Assembly (NCBI GenBank): GCA_900318775.1
Contig: ONLY01000003.1
Coordinates: 186,001 to 250,000 of the forward strand
From: an uncultured Prevotellaceae bacterium
GTDB taxonomy: Bacteria; Bacteroidota; Bacteroidia; Bacteroidales; Bacteroidaceae
Direction of reading: 5' to 3'
Length of the DNA: 64,000 nucleotides
Position 1 is the first letter of the stretch, and each line of letters begins with the position of its first letter. Positions 40,101 through 47,937 of this stretch are shown in pieces. The notes under the pieces were generated by a model, which saw nothing but the letters and a program-made list of their open reading frames with translations, was not told where the DNA came from and made no database searches. The position numbers were made by a program, and so were the translations under genes.

Positions 40101-41137
40101 ATAACCACCAGTCCCTTTTGCAGGAAGACAGCGATGACGTTGCCCTTTTTGTCTTCCTTCATGGCCATCACCTTGCCGTAGCTGAGGTCCGACTGTGCCA
40201 GCTGGCTGTAGAGCGGGCGCAGGGTGTATGCGTTTCCCTCCTTTACATATTCCCAGATGCCTCGTCCGTCGGTGCCGATGAGGATGCGTTGGTCGTGTGT
40301 GCGGATGATGGTGCGGATATTCATGCCCATAGCGGGGATGTCCGATACCTTCACCATGTTCTCCCGCTCATCGTAGGTCAGCAAGCCATGGTTTGTGCCG
40401 ATAAGCACTCCCGTCTTCGTCTCCAGCAGGCTTGTCACGGTGCATCCTTCCAGCATCGCTGCAGCATCGGCTGAGTATTGTAGTGTGCGGTTTTTGAACG
40501 TCTTCAGGTCTACACAGATAAGAGGCATTCTGTTGGTGGTGGCCCACAGGTTGGCATGCTTGTCAATCAAGGGGCGGTTGACGAATCCGTCGTGGGTTTG
40601 GCTGTTGACCTTGTTCGACAGCAGCGTGTCCACCTTCATGGTGGTGGTGTTGATGACAAAAGAATTGAAGCCGTCCGTTGTCACCAGCTTGTGATGGGGT
40701 TTGGGGTAGTCGATGATGGCATTGACGGCATAGCCATAGATGCTGTCTTCGCGTTCGTTCAGGAAGAAGCGGTGAAACTCGGCAGAGCGGGCATTCAGCA
40801 GGTAGAGTCCGTGCGACGTACATATCCAATAGTGGTTGTCCGTTGCTTCCTGCACCCGGTAAGAGTTTTGGAAGAGCTGTCGTCCTTCCTTGTTTTCAAT
40901 GGGGAAATAGTAGAAGCGCCAGCCGTCGAAGATGCCCAGCGTGTTGGCTCCCGACACCCACACGAGCCCGCGTGAGTCAATGTCCACGCTGTGGCAGTTG
41001 TTGGTCTTCAGTCCATGTCGGTTGGTATAGAGTCTGGCCACTTGCGCCAGGCTTTTTGTGGGTACGAGCAAGGCAAGCAGTAGCACAGCCAGTGCCCAGC
41101 ATCTTCTTGGTGCGGTAAAGTTAAAATTCATATTCAT
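37175..41137 (-). CDS. Hybrid two-component system regulator (HTCS)
   Basis: A 1320-residue one-protein sensor and activator in the inner membrane. A signal sequence at 1-31 leads to a periplasmic sensor of two-bladed-propeller (Reg_prop) repeats, then a Y_Y_Y domain (about 690-760). One membrane segment at about 768-788 (WAYLVYAALLLAIAYVLY) follows. Then come HisKA (about 820; phospho-His in SITHELRSPL), HATPase (NLLSNAFKFTPEGG, GSGIGLNLVYELV), a receiver (about 1058-1175; phospho-Asp in VVTDYRMP) and an AraC-type DNA-binding domain (about 1205-1300). HTCS proteins sense oligosaccharides and switch on neighbouring degradation genes. This one probably controls the convergent GH43-GH5-esterase run, the divergent gene at 41461, or both. 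Confidence 0.93.
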   Translation of the reverse strand: MNMNFNFTAPRRCWALAVLLLALLVPTKSLAQVARLYTNRHGLKTNNCHSVDIDSRGLVWVSGANTLGIFDGWRFYYFPIENKEGRQLFQNSYRVQEATDNHYWICTSHGLYLLNARSAEFHRFFLNEREDSIYGYAVNAIIDYPKPHHKLVTTDGFNSFVINTTTMKVDTLLSNKVNSQTHDGFVNRPLIDKHANLWATTNRMPLICVDLKTFKNRTLQYSADAAAMLEGCTVTSLLETKTGVLIGTNHGLLTYDERENMVKVSDIPAMGMNIRTIIRTHDQRILIGTDGRGIWEYVKEGNAYTLRPLYSQLAQSDLSYGKVMAMKEDKKGNVIAVFLQKGLVVIPPQSDCFHYHPISPLANGQNSTCVTSMAIDEQKNYWVATDGCGVFTTNGMRLATARPVNNGLRSLLVQDVKVDKHGTVWVACYGGGVQYLKDGRWTDEGLSSLGRQELAMTMHYDAAHDRLLVGTNGSGIFQINAANHTVEKVELPFVYNQWISSVLRDRRGTLWMATSMGLFHHNAKTKKHGEIKFNDERICNASAIYEDGNLILIACNRGLVIYNVKTEQIKHITQAEGLSCSDIRAITTTTHHIWLATRTNIASIDKDTYEVRNFSSFNGYEIGEFHRNSSIKPGMGFILFGGDNGIICFTPKLISNRPTEIKHIYFTNFTTPLHTEEMDANIFYAKKVCLEHDNSSFTINFSSAELGDPERIRYDYILEGHESQWHTDTPTPSAHYSSLPPGNYKLRVRAYPEDNPAACTENTISIHVESPWYATIWAYLVYAALLLAIAYVLYQQIKARKRQRELLRQSAESARMKEAKLRLFTSITHELRSPLTMIESPLKQLMEEDRNPDHQSLYAVMRRNCDRLLGIVKQITDIRKIDSGQLELKLVECDYVTYSNRVFEQFKGVASVKNISFEVTHKEETLPMMLDMTHFEKIITNLLSNAFKFTPEGGRVAVTSGIAGNEVELTFFNSGSRFNDEDLAHLWERFYQGSAGTDATGSGIGLNLVYELVKMHHGNIKVKNLEGNENEQGVEFTLHFPYFATPSPAATESSSKATLLLVDDDTELVHYMSSQLEKDYNIITAFSGENGWKQVLSQRPSAVVTDYRMPNGNGMELCQRIKGNPDTDNIPVIMLTGEGDETLQLHSLNVQVDHYLEKPVNIVMLRSALQQVLRVRENMRNKARRAEVVDEMPKPVMENADDKLFSRVNDIIKKHLDDSEFSVQQLSEEVGISRVHLNRKMKEHYGISPNVFIKSFRLKQAAYLLAYNRVNISEVAYKVGFSSHSYFTTSFHEYFGMSPKEFVAFYSAEENAEALQKLLE

Positions 41138-41183
41138 CGTTATCCAGATGGTTAATGAACACGTGTTAGTTAGACGTTATGCG

Positions 41184-41191
41184 GCAAAGTT
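41184..41191 (-). promoter_or_regulatory. -7 box of the HTCS gene
   Basis: TAACTTTG on the minus strand (41191-41184), about 47 bases before the start codon; no clear -33. Confidence 0.45.
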
Positions 41192-41367
41192 AGGCATTTC
41201 TTCGCAATGTATCATCTTTTAAATAGAAGAAAAGTAACAAAACTGCGTAAAAAGCCTTGTTTCTGTGCCCTGTTGATACATTCTCTTTCACTTATGTAAC
41301 ACGTTTTGGGCGTTTTTTGTTATTCTTTTAAGAAAACGAACAAGGTCTTTCGATGTTGAAAAAGCCG

Positions 41368-41399
41368 CTTGCTCATATTTATAATAGTATCTAATTTTG
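41368..41399 (+). promoter_or_regulatory. Promoter of the 1145-residue secreted protein
   Basis: CTTG (41368-41371), 20 bases, TAATTTTG (41392-41399), 61 bases before the ATG. The 323-base divergent gap from 41138 to 41460 otherwise holds no gene. Confidence 0.6.
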
Positions 41400-41460
41400 C
41401 GACGGATAACTTTCAAACCACATTATTATTATCTGTATATCTAATCAAAATCCTAATCGT

Positions 41461-44400
41461 ATGAAGAAGATTTTACTTTCAGCATCATTGCTCCTTGCGG
41501 GCATGATGACGTCCTACGCTCAGGTGCCAGATGCATCGCAGTGGACGAAAGGGCAGGAGATTACTGAAGCAGTTAACTTTGGTAACCCCAGCTTCGAAAA
41601 CGATCCTTTTGACTATTGGCAGTTGGAAAGTTCAAAAGGTTCTTTTACAAAAACAGGCGCTAGCCTCTTTGAAGTCTTTGATGGTGCCGATGTGGACCTC
41701 TATCAGTATGTGCAGCTTCCTGCTGGTATGTACCGTGTAGAGTGTCAGGGTTACTACCGTAACGGTGAGTCTTGGGCCTATGACCCTAACTCTTATGCCA
41801 ATCAGTTCATGAACGGAACTGGCACTGAGGAGTGGACTAACAACGCTCTGCTTTATGTGCAGAACGGTGCCTATGACATCACCAGTGAAGAATTTACTCC
41901 CGCGCGTACATTTAAGTGTCCTTTGATGCCACGTCTGTTCCCAGAACAATACGAGCAGCTTTATGAGGATATGGACTACCACATGGAAGGCGAAGAAAAG
42001 AAGTATGATGCAGGTTGGAATAGATCTGACGGTCAGTATACCCAGTGCGGTGGCCGCTGGGCTCCATGTTCTATTCCTGGCACACAGGTTTGGTTTGGTA
42101 AAGGTTTCTATATGCCTTATGTAGATGAGGATTATGAGGACACCAAGATTAAGTACAACACCACTTCTTTCTTCGTTAGCGAAGCTGGCTATGTGAAGAT
42201 TGGTGTGTCAAAGATTGCGGCAAGAGGTGCTGACTCATTCATCGTGACCAACTTCAAGCTGTACTACGATGGTGAAGTTGATCCTGAAACCGCTGAGCTC
42301 TTGGCTCTCCAGGAGGAAGTACAAGAGTACTACGACAAGGCGAAGAAGCTTGAAAGCAAGTATACTGAGGGTATGATTTACTCTCTCATCAACGATGCTA
42401 TTAGTGAATTCGAAGATGAGTATGGCACTCCATCTGATCTTGAATCTGAAGACGACTGTGCAGCTGCAAAGTTGGCTTTGATTTCTCTTATTAATGAGAT
42501 TGAAGCAGCTGAAAAAGCTTATGCTCAGCTCCAAACGTTGGTTCCTGCTGCCAAGAATCTGTATGAGACTACAGAGTATCCTGGCAAGGCTGCATATGGA
42601 ACAATTATTCAGGCCGCTGAAAATTGCCTTGATCCTAACTATGAGATGGAAGGAGGCGAAACTTTCGATTTCTTCCAGGATGCATTGGATAACCTGATTG
42701 CAGGTCGTCTCGATTACCTGATGACTCAGGAGAAAGTGAACGGTGCAATTGATTTGTCTATCATGATTGCAAACCGTTTCTTCACCAACGAGGCAAACAA
42801 CCCTGTTTGGAACCCTGAAACTAACTTCTGGGAGTACAGTCAGGACTTGAAGGATGCTAATCCTGAGTTCTTCAATGCCATGGAATTTAATGGTGAAGAT
42901 GCGACCATGAAGGCACAGAGAGCTGTCATTTCTGGCGAGGTGGTACTTTCAAGTTCAGACAACACTAAGCCATTCCAGTGGTATAAGACCGGAAGCGGTG
43001 GTCCAGGCTGGGACGTTTACTATGACCACAAGATGACCTCTTGTAAGTCATGGGCACCAACTCCAACAAGTGGCGTTTCTGTGATTGGTCAGTATCTGAA
43101 GGGTCTGCCAAACGGTTTCTACTCTCTCACAGGTATGGCTGAGGCTTGGACTAATGAAGGTGTAAATGAAAGTGACAACCACTTCATCATCAGAACTAAC
43201 GAAACATCTGCTCGTTCAGAGCGTGCAGAACCACGTGCATGGTGGAATGGTAACACAAAGGATTCTTGGAACACTCTTTCAACTGGCATGGTTGAAGTAA
43301 AGGACGGTGACCTCTGGGTTGAAGCTTCTGTCAATGGTTTCTACTCTATCACAGGCTTCCAGCTCTTCTACTATGGTGAGACTCCTGATTTCGCAGCTCT
43401 CTTGCAGCCAATGATTGACAAGGCTAAGGAGAACATCGAGGACAACCTCGTTTGGCAGGGCGATATCGCTAAGGCTAGTGCTTTACTTGATGCAATTGAT
43501 TTGACTAAAGTAACTGATGGTGATTCTTATAAGGCAGCTCAAGAGGCTATTGACGCAGCTAATGAATATGTTGCTACAGCTTCTGCTGTTGTGAAGAACT
43601 TTAAGGGTGCTGATAACTTCGCTGCACTTGGTGAGAAGTATGACGAAGGCACTCCTGAAGCAGATATTCTTGCTCTTGCTTGGATGGAGACTTTGGCAAT
43701 TGGCGACGGTGACAACGATACTTATGAGCTCGCCATTCAGAACGATAAGGACTACGCTGCTTACGCTCATTACTTCGATTTCCGCTCTGCAATGGGTAAC
43801 CTTGCATCTGATGCGGGTGTTGCTGCTGTTCTCTCTGACCAGAACACTTATCTCTCTGCAAACTTCGTTCATGATGATGAGATGGCTGATCTTGAGAAGG
43901 CTCTCGCATTGCCATACAACAAGGCTCTCCTTGAATCACTTGGCGCCGCTAATGCTTCTGAAAAGAATCCAGTTGACATCACAGCTCTCCTCATCAACCC
44001 TGCTTTCGACGAAGGCGCTAAGGGCTGGACAGGCAACCCAACTGTAACATCTGGTGAGGCTCTTCCTGAGGAACTCGGCGCAGCTGAGATGTGGAACGTA
44101 AACTTCGATGTAAATCAGATTATCTACGCTCTCCCTGCAGGTTTCTACAAGGTTGAGTGCCAGGCTCTCTACCGCGATGCTGGTGACGCAAAGGACGCAT
44201 TCACTAACTGGGAATATAATGCAGGTGGATCCTTCGAAGATTGGGAGAATAAAAATGCTAAGCTCTATGCTAACGATAATGACACTACTATTGTTTCTAT
44301 CGCATCAGAAATGTTCACAGAGCGCTCTATGACTGCTTACCAGAACAAGACGGTTAAGCTTGAGGAAGGAGATGAACAGGGTAACGACGTTTATGCTCCA

Positions 44401-44898
44401 GCTTGGAGAATTATGTGCACTGAGAAGGAAGGTGATAACTTTGTTCTTCCTGCAGTTCTTCCTGCAGATGCTCCTCAAGGTCTTGCACCAGAGCAGTATA
44501 TTGTCAGCGGTGTTACCGACTGGTGGTGGGATACCGAAATTGAAGACATGGAACAGTTCTACTACTACCCAGCTTCTCTGATGGGTGCTACTCGTCGCTT
44601 CAAGAACTCTCCTAACGCTTACAAGAACGAAGTAGTGACTAAGGTAGAAGAAGGTGGTTCACTCAAGCTTGGTATCAAGAAGGAAGTGCAGGTTACCAAT
44701 GACTGGGTTGTATTCGACAACTTCAAGCTCTACTACCTCGGCAGCGAGGCTCCTACTGGCATCAACGCAGCTGCTGCAGAAAAGGCTGCTGTTGAAGGCA
44801 TCTTCTCTCTGGACGGTGTTCAGCAGAGCGAGCTCCAGAAGGGCGTCAACATCGTGAAGAAGGCTAACGGTGAGGTGAAGAAGATCTTCAAGGATTAA
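41461..44898 (+). CDS. Large secreted multidomain protein, function unknown
   Basis: A 1145-residue protein with signal peptide 1-20 (MMTSYAQ). Three beta-sandwich-like blocks share a pattern: residues about 35-275 (NPSFENDPFDYWQ, LPAGMYRVECQGYYR, FKLYYDGE), about 480-645 (LPNGFYSLTGMAEAW, FQLFYYGE) and about 840-1095 (NPAFDEGAKGWTGN, LPAGFYKVECQALYR, FKLYYLG). Helix-rich acidic spacers separate them (about 280-470 and 650-830). The blocks look like galactose-binding/CBM-type folds. It ends with the tail motif FSLDGVQ...GVNIVKKANGE. Codon choice is strongly biased, as in groEL, which predicts high expression. No catalytic motif is recognised; a surface glycan-binding or structural role is a guess from architecture and from the divergent HTCS gene. 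Confidence 0.7.
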   Translation: MKKILLSASLLLAGMMTSYAQVPDASQWTKGQEITEAVNFGNPSFENDPFDYWQLESSKGSFTKTGASLFEVFDGADVDLYQYVQLPAGMYRVECQGYYRNGESWAYDPNSYANQFMNGTGTEEWTNNALLYVQNGAYDITSEEFTPARTFKCPLMPRLFPEQYEQLYEDMDYHMEGEEKKYDAGWNRSDGQYTQCGGRWAPCSIPGTQVWFGKGFYMPYVDEDYEDTKIKYNTTSFFVSEAGYVKIGVSKIAARGADSFIVTNFKLYYDGEVDPETAELLALQEEVQEYYDKAKKLESKYTEGMIYSLINDAISEFEDEYGTPSDLESEDDCAAAKLALISLINEIEAAEKAYAQLQTLVPAAKNLYETTEYPGKAAYGTIIQAAENCLDPNYEMEGGETFDFFQDALDNLIAGRLDYLMTQEKVNGAIDLSIMIANRFFTNEANNPVWNPETNFWEYSQDLKDANPEFFNAMEFNGEDATMKAQRAVISGEVVLSSSDNTKPFQWYKTGSGGPGWDVYYDHKMTSCKSWAPTPTSGVSVIGQYLKGLPNGFYSLTGMAEAWTNEGVNESDNHFIIRTNETSARSERAEPRAWWNGNTKDSWNTLSTGMVEVKDGDLWVEASVNGFYSITGFQLFYYGETPDFAALLQPMIDKAKENIEDNLVWQGDIAKASALLDAIDLTKVTDGDSYKAAQEAIDAANEYVATASAVVKNFKGADNFAALGEKYDEGTPEADILALAWMETLAIGDGDNDTYELAIQNDKDYAAYAHYFDFRSAMGNLASDAGVAAVLSDQNTYLSANFVHDDEMADLEKALALPYNKALLESLGAANASEKNPVDITALLINPAFDEGAKGWTGNPTVTSGEALPEELGAAEMWNVNFDVNQIIYALPAGFYKVECQALYRDAGDAKDAFTNWEYNAGGSFEDWENKNAKLYANDNDTTIVSIASEMFTERSMTAYQNKTVKLEEGDEQGNDVYAPAWRIMCTEKEGDNFVLPAVLPADAPQGLAPEQYIVSGVTDWWWDTEIEDMEQFYYYPASLMGATRRFKNSPNAYKNEVVTKVEEGGSLKLGIKKEVQVTNDWVVFDNFKLYYLGSEAPTGINAAAAEKAAVEGIFSLDGVQQSELQKGVNIVKKANGEVKKIFKD

Positions 44899-44921
44899 GC
44901 TTTAACCACTCACATACTCTT

Positions 44922-44957
44922 GGGGGCTGAACCACACGGTTCAGCCCCCTTTTTTTT
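44922..44957 (+). terminator. Intrinsic terminator
   Basis: A 12-bp perfect stem, GGGGGCTGAACC / GGTTCAGCCCCC, with a 4-base loop and eight T. Confidence 0.92.
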
Positions 44958-45007
44958 CTGTTAACTCCCGTGTGTATAGTATAACAATCTGTTTTTTTGT
45001 TTGTCTT

Positions 45008-45039
45008 TTTGTGGTTCAGCCTCTTTTTTGTTACCTTTG
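45008..45039 (+). promoter_or_regulatory. Promoter of the 401-residue secreted protein
   Basis: TTTG (45008-45011), 20 bases, TACCTTTG (45032-45039). Full consensus. Confidence 0.8.
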
Positions 45040-45105
45040 CACGAATTTTGAAAAGGATTAGCTTTTGGAAGTTGAAACACTTAATATAACTAAATACAAT
45101 TGCTT

Positions 45106-46311
45106 ATGAGGAAATCATTACTCGTTTTTCTTGCCCTGGCTCTTGCTTTGGGCGTACAGGCCAAAGAATGGCAGTGGGGGAAACCTACTTGGAATGTTGC
45201 TAATGGTAGAGTGTATGAAGATGTATTCGAAGTGAATGCTGACGGCATCATTCTCACATACCCCAACCCTGGCAAGTATATACTAACAGGCATGAACGTG
45301 CTGTCGGTCAGCTACAACCTCTATGTGGACGATGCTACAGAGCCTATTGAGCTGTATGCGTCTGCGCCTCGTCAAACGACAGAAGTGAGTTTCAACTACG
45401 ACTGGGTGGAGGGTCACTCTTACCGCATCGAGACCACGGGTGCTGCCTTGTGCCAACTGAACTTGGCTACCTTCAAGACAGACACGCTGTCGCTCAATAA
45501 GACGGACTCCTACACCCTCAGCTTCACCATCAAAGGTCCTGATGTGGTGGATGTCATCAACGTGGAGGGCACTATGGCACTGAGCATTGTGGACCAAATG
45601 GCTACTCCAACCTTCTCTCTTATCGATGTCCCCAGCATCTGCGAGAAGCTGGGCATCAACAGCATTGACGAGGCTGAGCTCTATGGCTTGAATCCTAACG
45701 GCTCTTCCAACATCTTCTTCTTCGACCCTCGCTTTGACTTCTGGCGCGATGCTGATGGAGGTCTCACAGTGTGGGGCGGTGGCGCTGGTGGCGGTGTCTA
45801 TGACGTCCTTGGCCATAATCCCTATCCTGCTGTCTATAGCATCAAGCTGAACGAGACGTGCGACTCTGTCTTCTACTATTTCTATGACTATTGGCGCGAT
45901 TATGACCCCGATGAACCTTCAGAGGTGCCAGGCTCTGGAACTGGTGCCAAGCGCCGTGCACCCGCAACCTCTTACCACAACGTGGTGTGGGACTGGGAAT
46001 GGGTGGACGAAGCAGGTCAGCCTCAGGTGACACAGCGCATGCGCAGCTATCGTGTGGACGAAGGCGAGGACTACAAGGGTGGCTTTGCTATCCGTAAAGA
46101 CAAGAAGGTGGTGTTCATCAATGCTACACTCCACTTCGTCTCTCAAGAGGCTTATGCACAGTATCAGGAAACACCCGTGGAGACTATCGAGGCTGCTCCC
46201 GTTGCTGCCGATGGCATCTACAGCCTGAGCGGTGTTCCTCAAGCTACTTTGAAGAAGGGCTTGAACATTGTCCGCAAGGGTGGTGAAGTGAAGACCGTGC
46301 TGGTGCCGTAA
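45106..46311 (+). CDS. Secreted protein, possibly DUF4859-like
   Basis: A 401-residue protein with signal peptide 1-19 (LALALALGVQA). A region around 145-180 (NVEGTMALSIVDQMATPTFS, SICEKLGIN) and the Trp/Gly-rich part (WRDADGGLTVWGGGAGGGVYD) recall DUF4859, a small extracellular domain of Bacteroidota carbohydrate loci. I am only moderately sure. It has no catalytic motif. The end carries the tail YSLSGVPQ...GLNIVRKGGEVKTVLV, like its upstream neighbour. ATG 45106 is preferred over a TTG at 45100. It has its own promoter and terminator. Confidence 0.65.
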   Translation: MRKSLLVFLALALALGVQAKEWQWGKPTWNVANGRVYEDVFEVNADGIILTYPNPGKYILTGMNVLSVSYNLYVDDATEPIELYASAPRQTTEVSFNYDWVEGHSYRIETTGAALCQLNLATFKTDTLSLNKTDSYTLSFTIKGPDVVDVINVEGTMALSIVDQMATPTFSLIDVPSICEKLGINSIDEAELYGLNPNGSSNIFFFDPRFDFWRDADGGLTVWGGGAGGGVYDVLGHNPYPAVYSIKLNETCDSVFYYFYDYWRDYDPDEPSEVPGSGTGAKRRAPATSYHNVVWDWEWVDEAGQPQVTQRMRSYRVDEGEDYKGGFAIRKDKKVVFINATLHFVSQEAYAQYQETPVETIEAAPVAADGIYSLSGVPQATLKKGLNIVRKGGEVKTVLVP

Positions 46312-46334
46312 TCACTGAGCCGCATCATTAATAT

Positions 46335-46380
46335 AACCGGAGGTCGTGTCTGTTATTATTGACACGACCTCCGGTTTTTT
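46335..46380 (+). terminator. Intrinsic terminator
   Basis: A 16-bp perfect stem, AACCGGAGGTCGTGTC / GACACGACCTCCGGTT, with a 10-base loop and six T. Confidence 0.92.
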
Positions 46381-46447
46381 GTTGGGAAGGGGAAAGCCTC
46401 CTCGGTTTCTCTGTTTAGCTTCCTTTTTTTACTCCCCTTTCTTCAAA

Positions 46448-46514
46448 ACCGACGTCGTCGAGGTCGGTTCACCGATGTCGACGATGTCGGTCAATCGATG
46501 TCGACGACATCGGT
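46448..46514. repeat. Three 23-bp tandem units, each an imperfect 21-bp palindrome
   Basis: Units begin at 46448 (ACCGACGTCGTCGAGG...), 46471 (ACCGATGTCGACGATG...) and 46494 (ATCGATGTCGACGACA...), each ending TCGGT, exactly 23 bases apart. They lie between convergent genes, like the arrays at 9649 and 37068. Confidence 0.88.
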
Positions 46515-46591
46515 TTAGAGGTGCAGGCGGTGCCGATGGAGCGGTGTCGACATTCTCCGTCTGTCGATATGCTGTGCAGGCCTCAAAGAAT

Positions 46592-46627
46592 GCCCCCCGA
46601 AAGCTGAATGGTCAACTTTCGGGGGGC
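46592..46627 (-). terminator. Terminator of the thioredoxin-like gene and operon
   Basis: A 12-bp stem, GCCCCCCGAAAG / CTTTCGGGGGGC, with a 12-base loop, 32 bases past the stop. The following T-run is weak. Confidence 0.65.
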
Positions 46628-46659
46628 ATGTTGTATATAGCCTTTGCTGTGCTCAGCGA

Positions 46660-47817
46660 TTATTTGCTGTTAGGCATCTTGCCGTCCATGGCGTTGATGA
46701 TGGTCTGCAGCAGGTCGTCTGTGGGGCGAGAGAGGCGCATGTTGCCCACGGTGCTCATGGACTGGCGCTTTCCTGCACGGATATCGTCAAGACGCTTCTG
46801 GAGGATTTTCTTCATCTCAGCCTTCTGTGCTGACTGGTCGGCTGGGTTGGAGAAGGGCTGTGCCCAGCGTGCCAACTGCATGTCGTCGGCATCGAGGTTC
46901 TTGTTCTTGAGGTACTCCTTGATGTACTTCATGTAGCTGACATAGTCCTTCTGCTTGCTGGACAGCGTGATGAGGGTCGAGAGGCGGTAGTGGTCGGCGT
47001 CGGCCAGCTTCAGCTCGTTGAGCAGGGCCACGTAGCGGTCAAACTGGGCCTGGTCGAGGTCGGCAGTGCCGTCGTGCTCGTTGATGACCTGGCGGGGGAA
47101 GTTGCCCAGCACGTTGCGAATCTTCATCTCTACGGGCATTTCGCCAAGTGTGGCCTTGAGGGCCTCTGGGTGCTTGGCTGTGTAGGTGAATGCCTTGGAG
47201 AAGGGGTTGGTGATGTTGCGCATGAAGATCATGCTCAGGGCGCTGTCGGCAGCGAAGGTCTCGGCCTGTGGGTCGAGGATGGCTTCTGCCACGAGGTTGG
47301 CCTCGTCGCCCTTGTAGCTGGCGTTGAGGGTAGCCAGGTAGGTCTTCAGGAACTCAGGGTCGCGGTCGCCGCTCTGCCAGCGCTGCTGCAGGTCGGCAGA
47401 GGAGTTGTCCTTGCTCTTCTCTTCCACGTTCTTGATGAATGCTTCGGCAGCGCAGCCACCTACGAAACGGCCTATTTCCTGTGCGTCGGCATTGAAGATG
47501 ACGAAGGTGGGGTAGGCCTGAATCTGGAGTTTCTTGGCCAGAGGGGCGCCATAGGCGCTTTCCATGTCAATCTTGATGTTGATGTAACGTGGGTTCATGA
47601 AGGCGCCCACGGTTTCCTGTGGGAAGACATCGCGTGCCATCTTCTTGCAGGGGCCGCACCACTGGGTGAAGCAGTCGAGGAAGATGAGCTTGTTTTCGGC
47701 CTTTGCCTTGGCTGCGGCTTGTTCGAGGGTGGTGCCTTCGGGCTCGAAGGCCATGCCTTGTGCCATCATAGCCACCGTGGCGATGAGGGCGATGAGTGTT
47801 AACGTGATTTTTTTCAT
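46660..47817 (-). CDS. Exported thioredoxin-fold protein
   Basis: A 385-residue protein with signal peptide 1-22. A thioredoxin domain at about 25-135 has the active site TQWCGPCKK (Cys54, Cys57) and a cis-proline in QAYPTFVIF. The remaining 250 residues are helix-rich with no recognised domain. It probably keeps exported or lipid-anchored proteins in the right redox state. It is the last gene of the GH127-SusC-SusD operon, 120 bases after the PKD-like gene; a 9-bp repeat lies in the gap. Confidence 0.85.
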   Translation of the reverse strand: MKKITLTLIALIATVAMMAQGMAFEPEGTTLEQAAAKAKAENKLIFLDCFTQWCGPCKKMARDVFPQETVGAFMNPRYINIKIDMESAYGAPLAKKLQIQAYPTFVIFNADAQEIGRFVGGCAAEAFIKNVEEKSKDNSSADLQQRWQSGDRDPEFLKTYLATLNASYKGDEANLVAEAILDPQAETFAADSALSMIFMRNITNPFSKAFTYTAKHPEALKATLGEMPVEMKIRNVLGNFPRQVINEHDGTADLDQAQFDRYVALLNELKLADADHYRLSTLITLSSKQKDYVSYMKYIKEYLKNKNLDADDMQLARWAQPFSNPADQSAQKAEMKKILQKRLDDIRAGKRQSMSTVGNMRLSRPTDDLLQTIINAMDGKMPNSK

Positions 47818-47872
47818 ATTTGAGTTGATTATTTAGAGTTTTTGTTTCTTTTTTTGGGGGGAAAATAGACGA

Positions 47873-47917
47873 GATATTCTAGATGTTCTAGTTCTTCTAG
47901 ATATTCTAGTTTAACTA
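47873..47917. repeat. Five 9-bp tandem units
   Basis: GATATTCTA, GATGTTCTA, GTTCTTCTA, GATATTCTA and GTTTAACTA are directly joined. They sit between the PKD-like and thioredoxin-like genes and could tune transcription or translation of the last gene. Confidence 0.85.
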
Positions 47918-47937
47918 GTCTTTTTAGCCTTTATAGG

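Noticed and set aside
39425-40474. 349-codon frame opposite the HTCS sensor
   Set aside because: Shadow frame opposite the repeated propeller domain.
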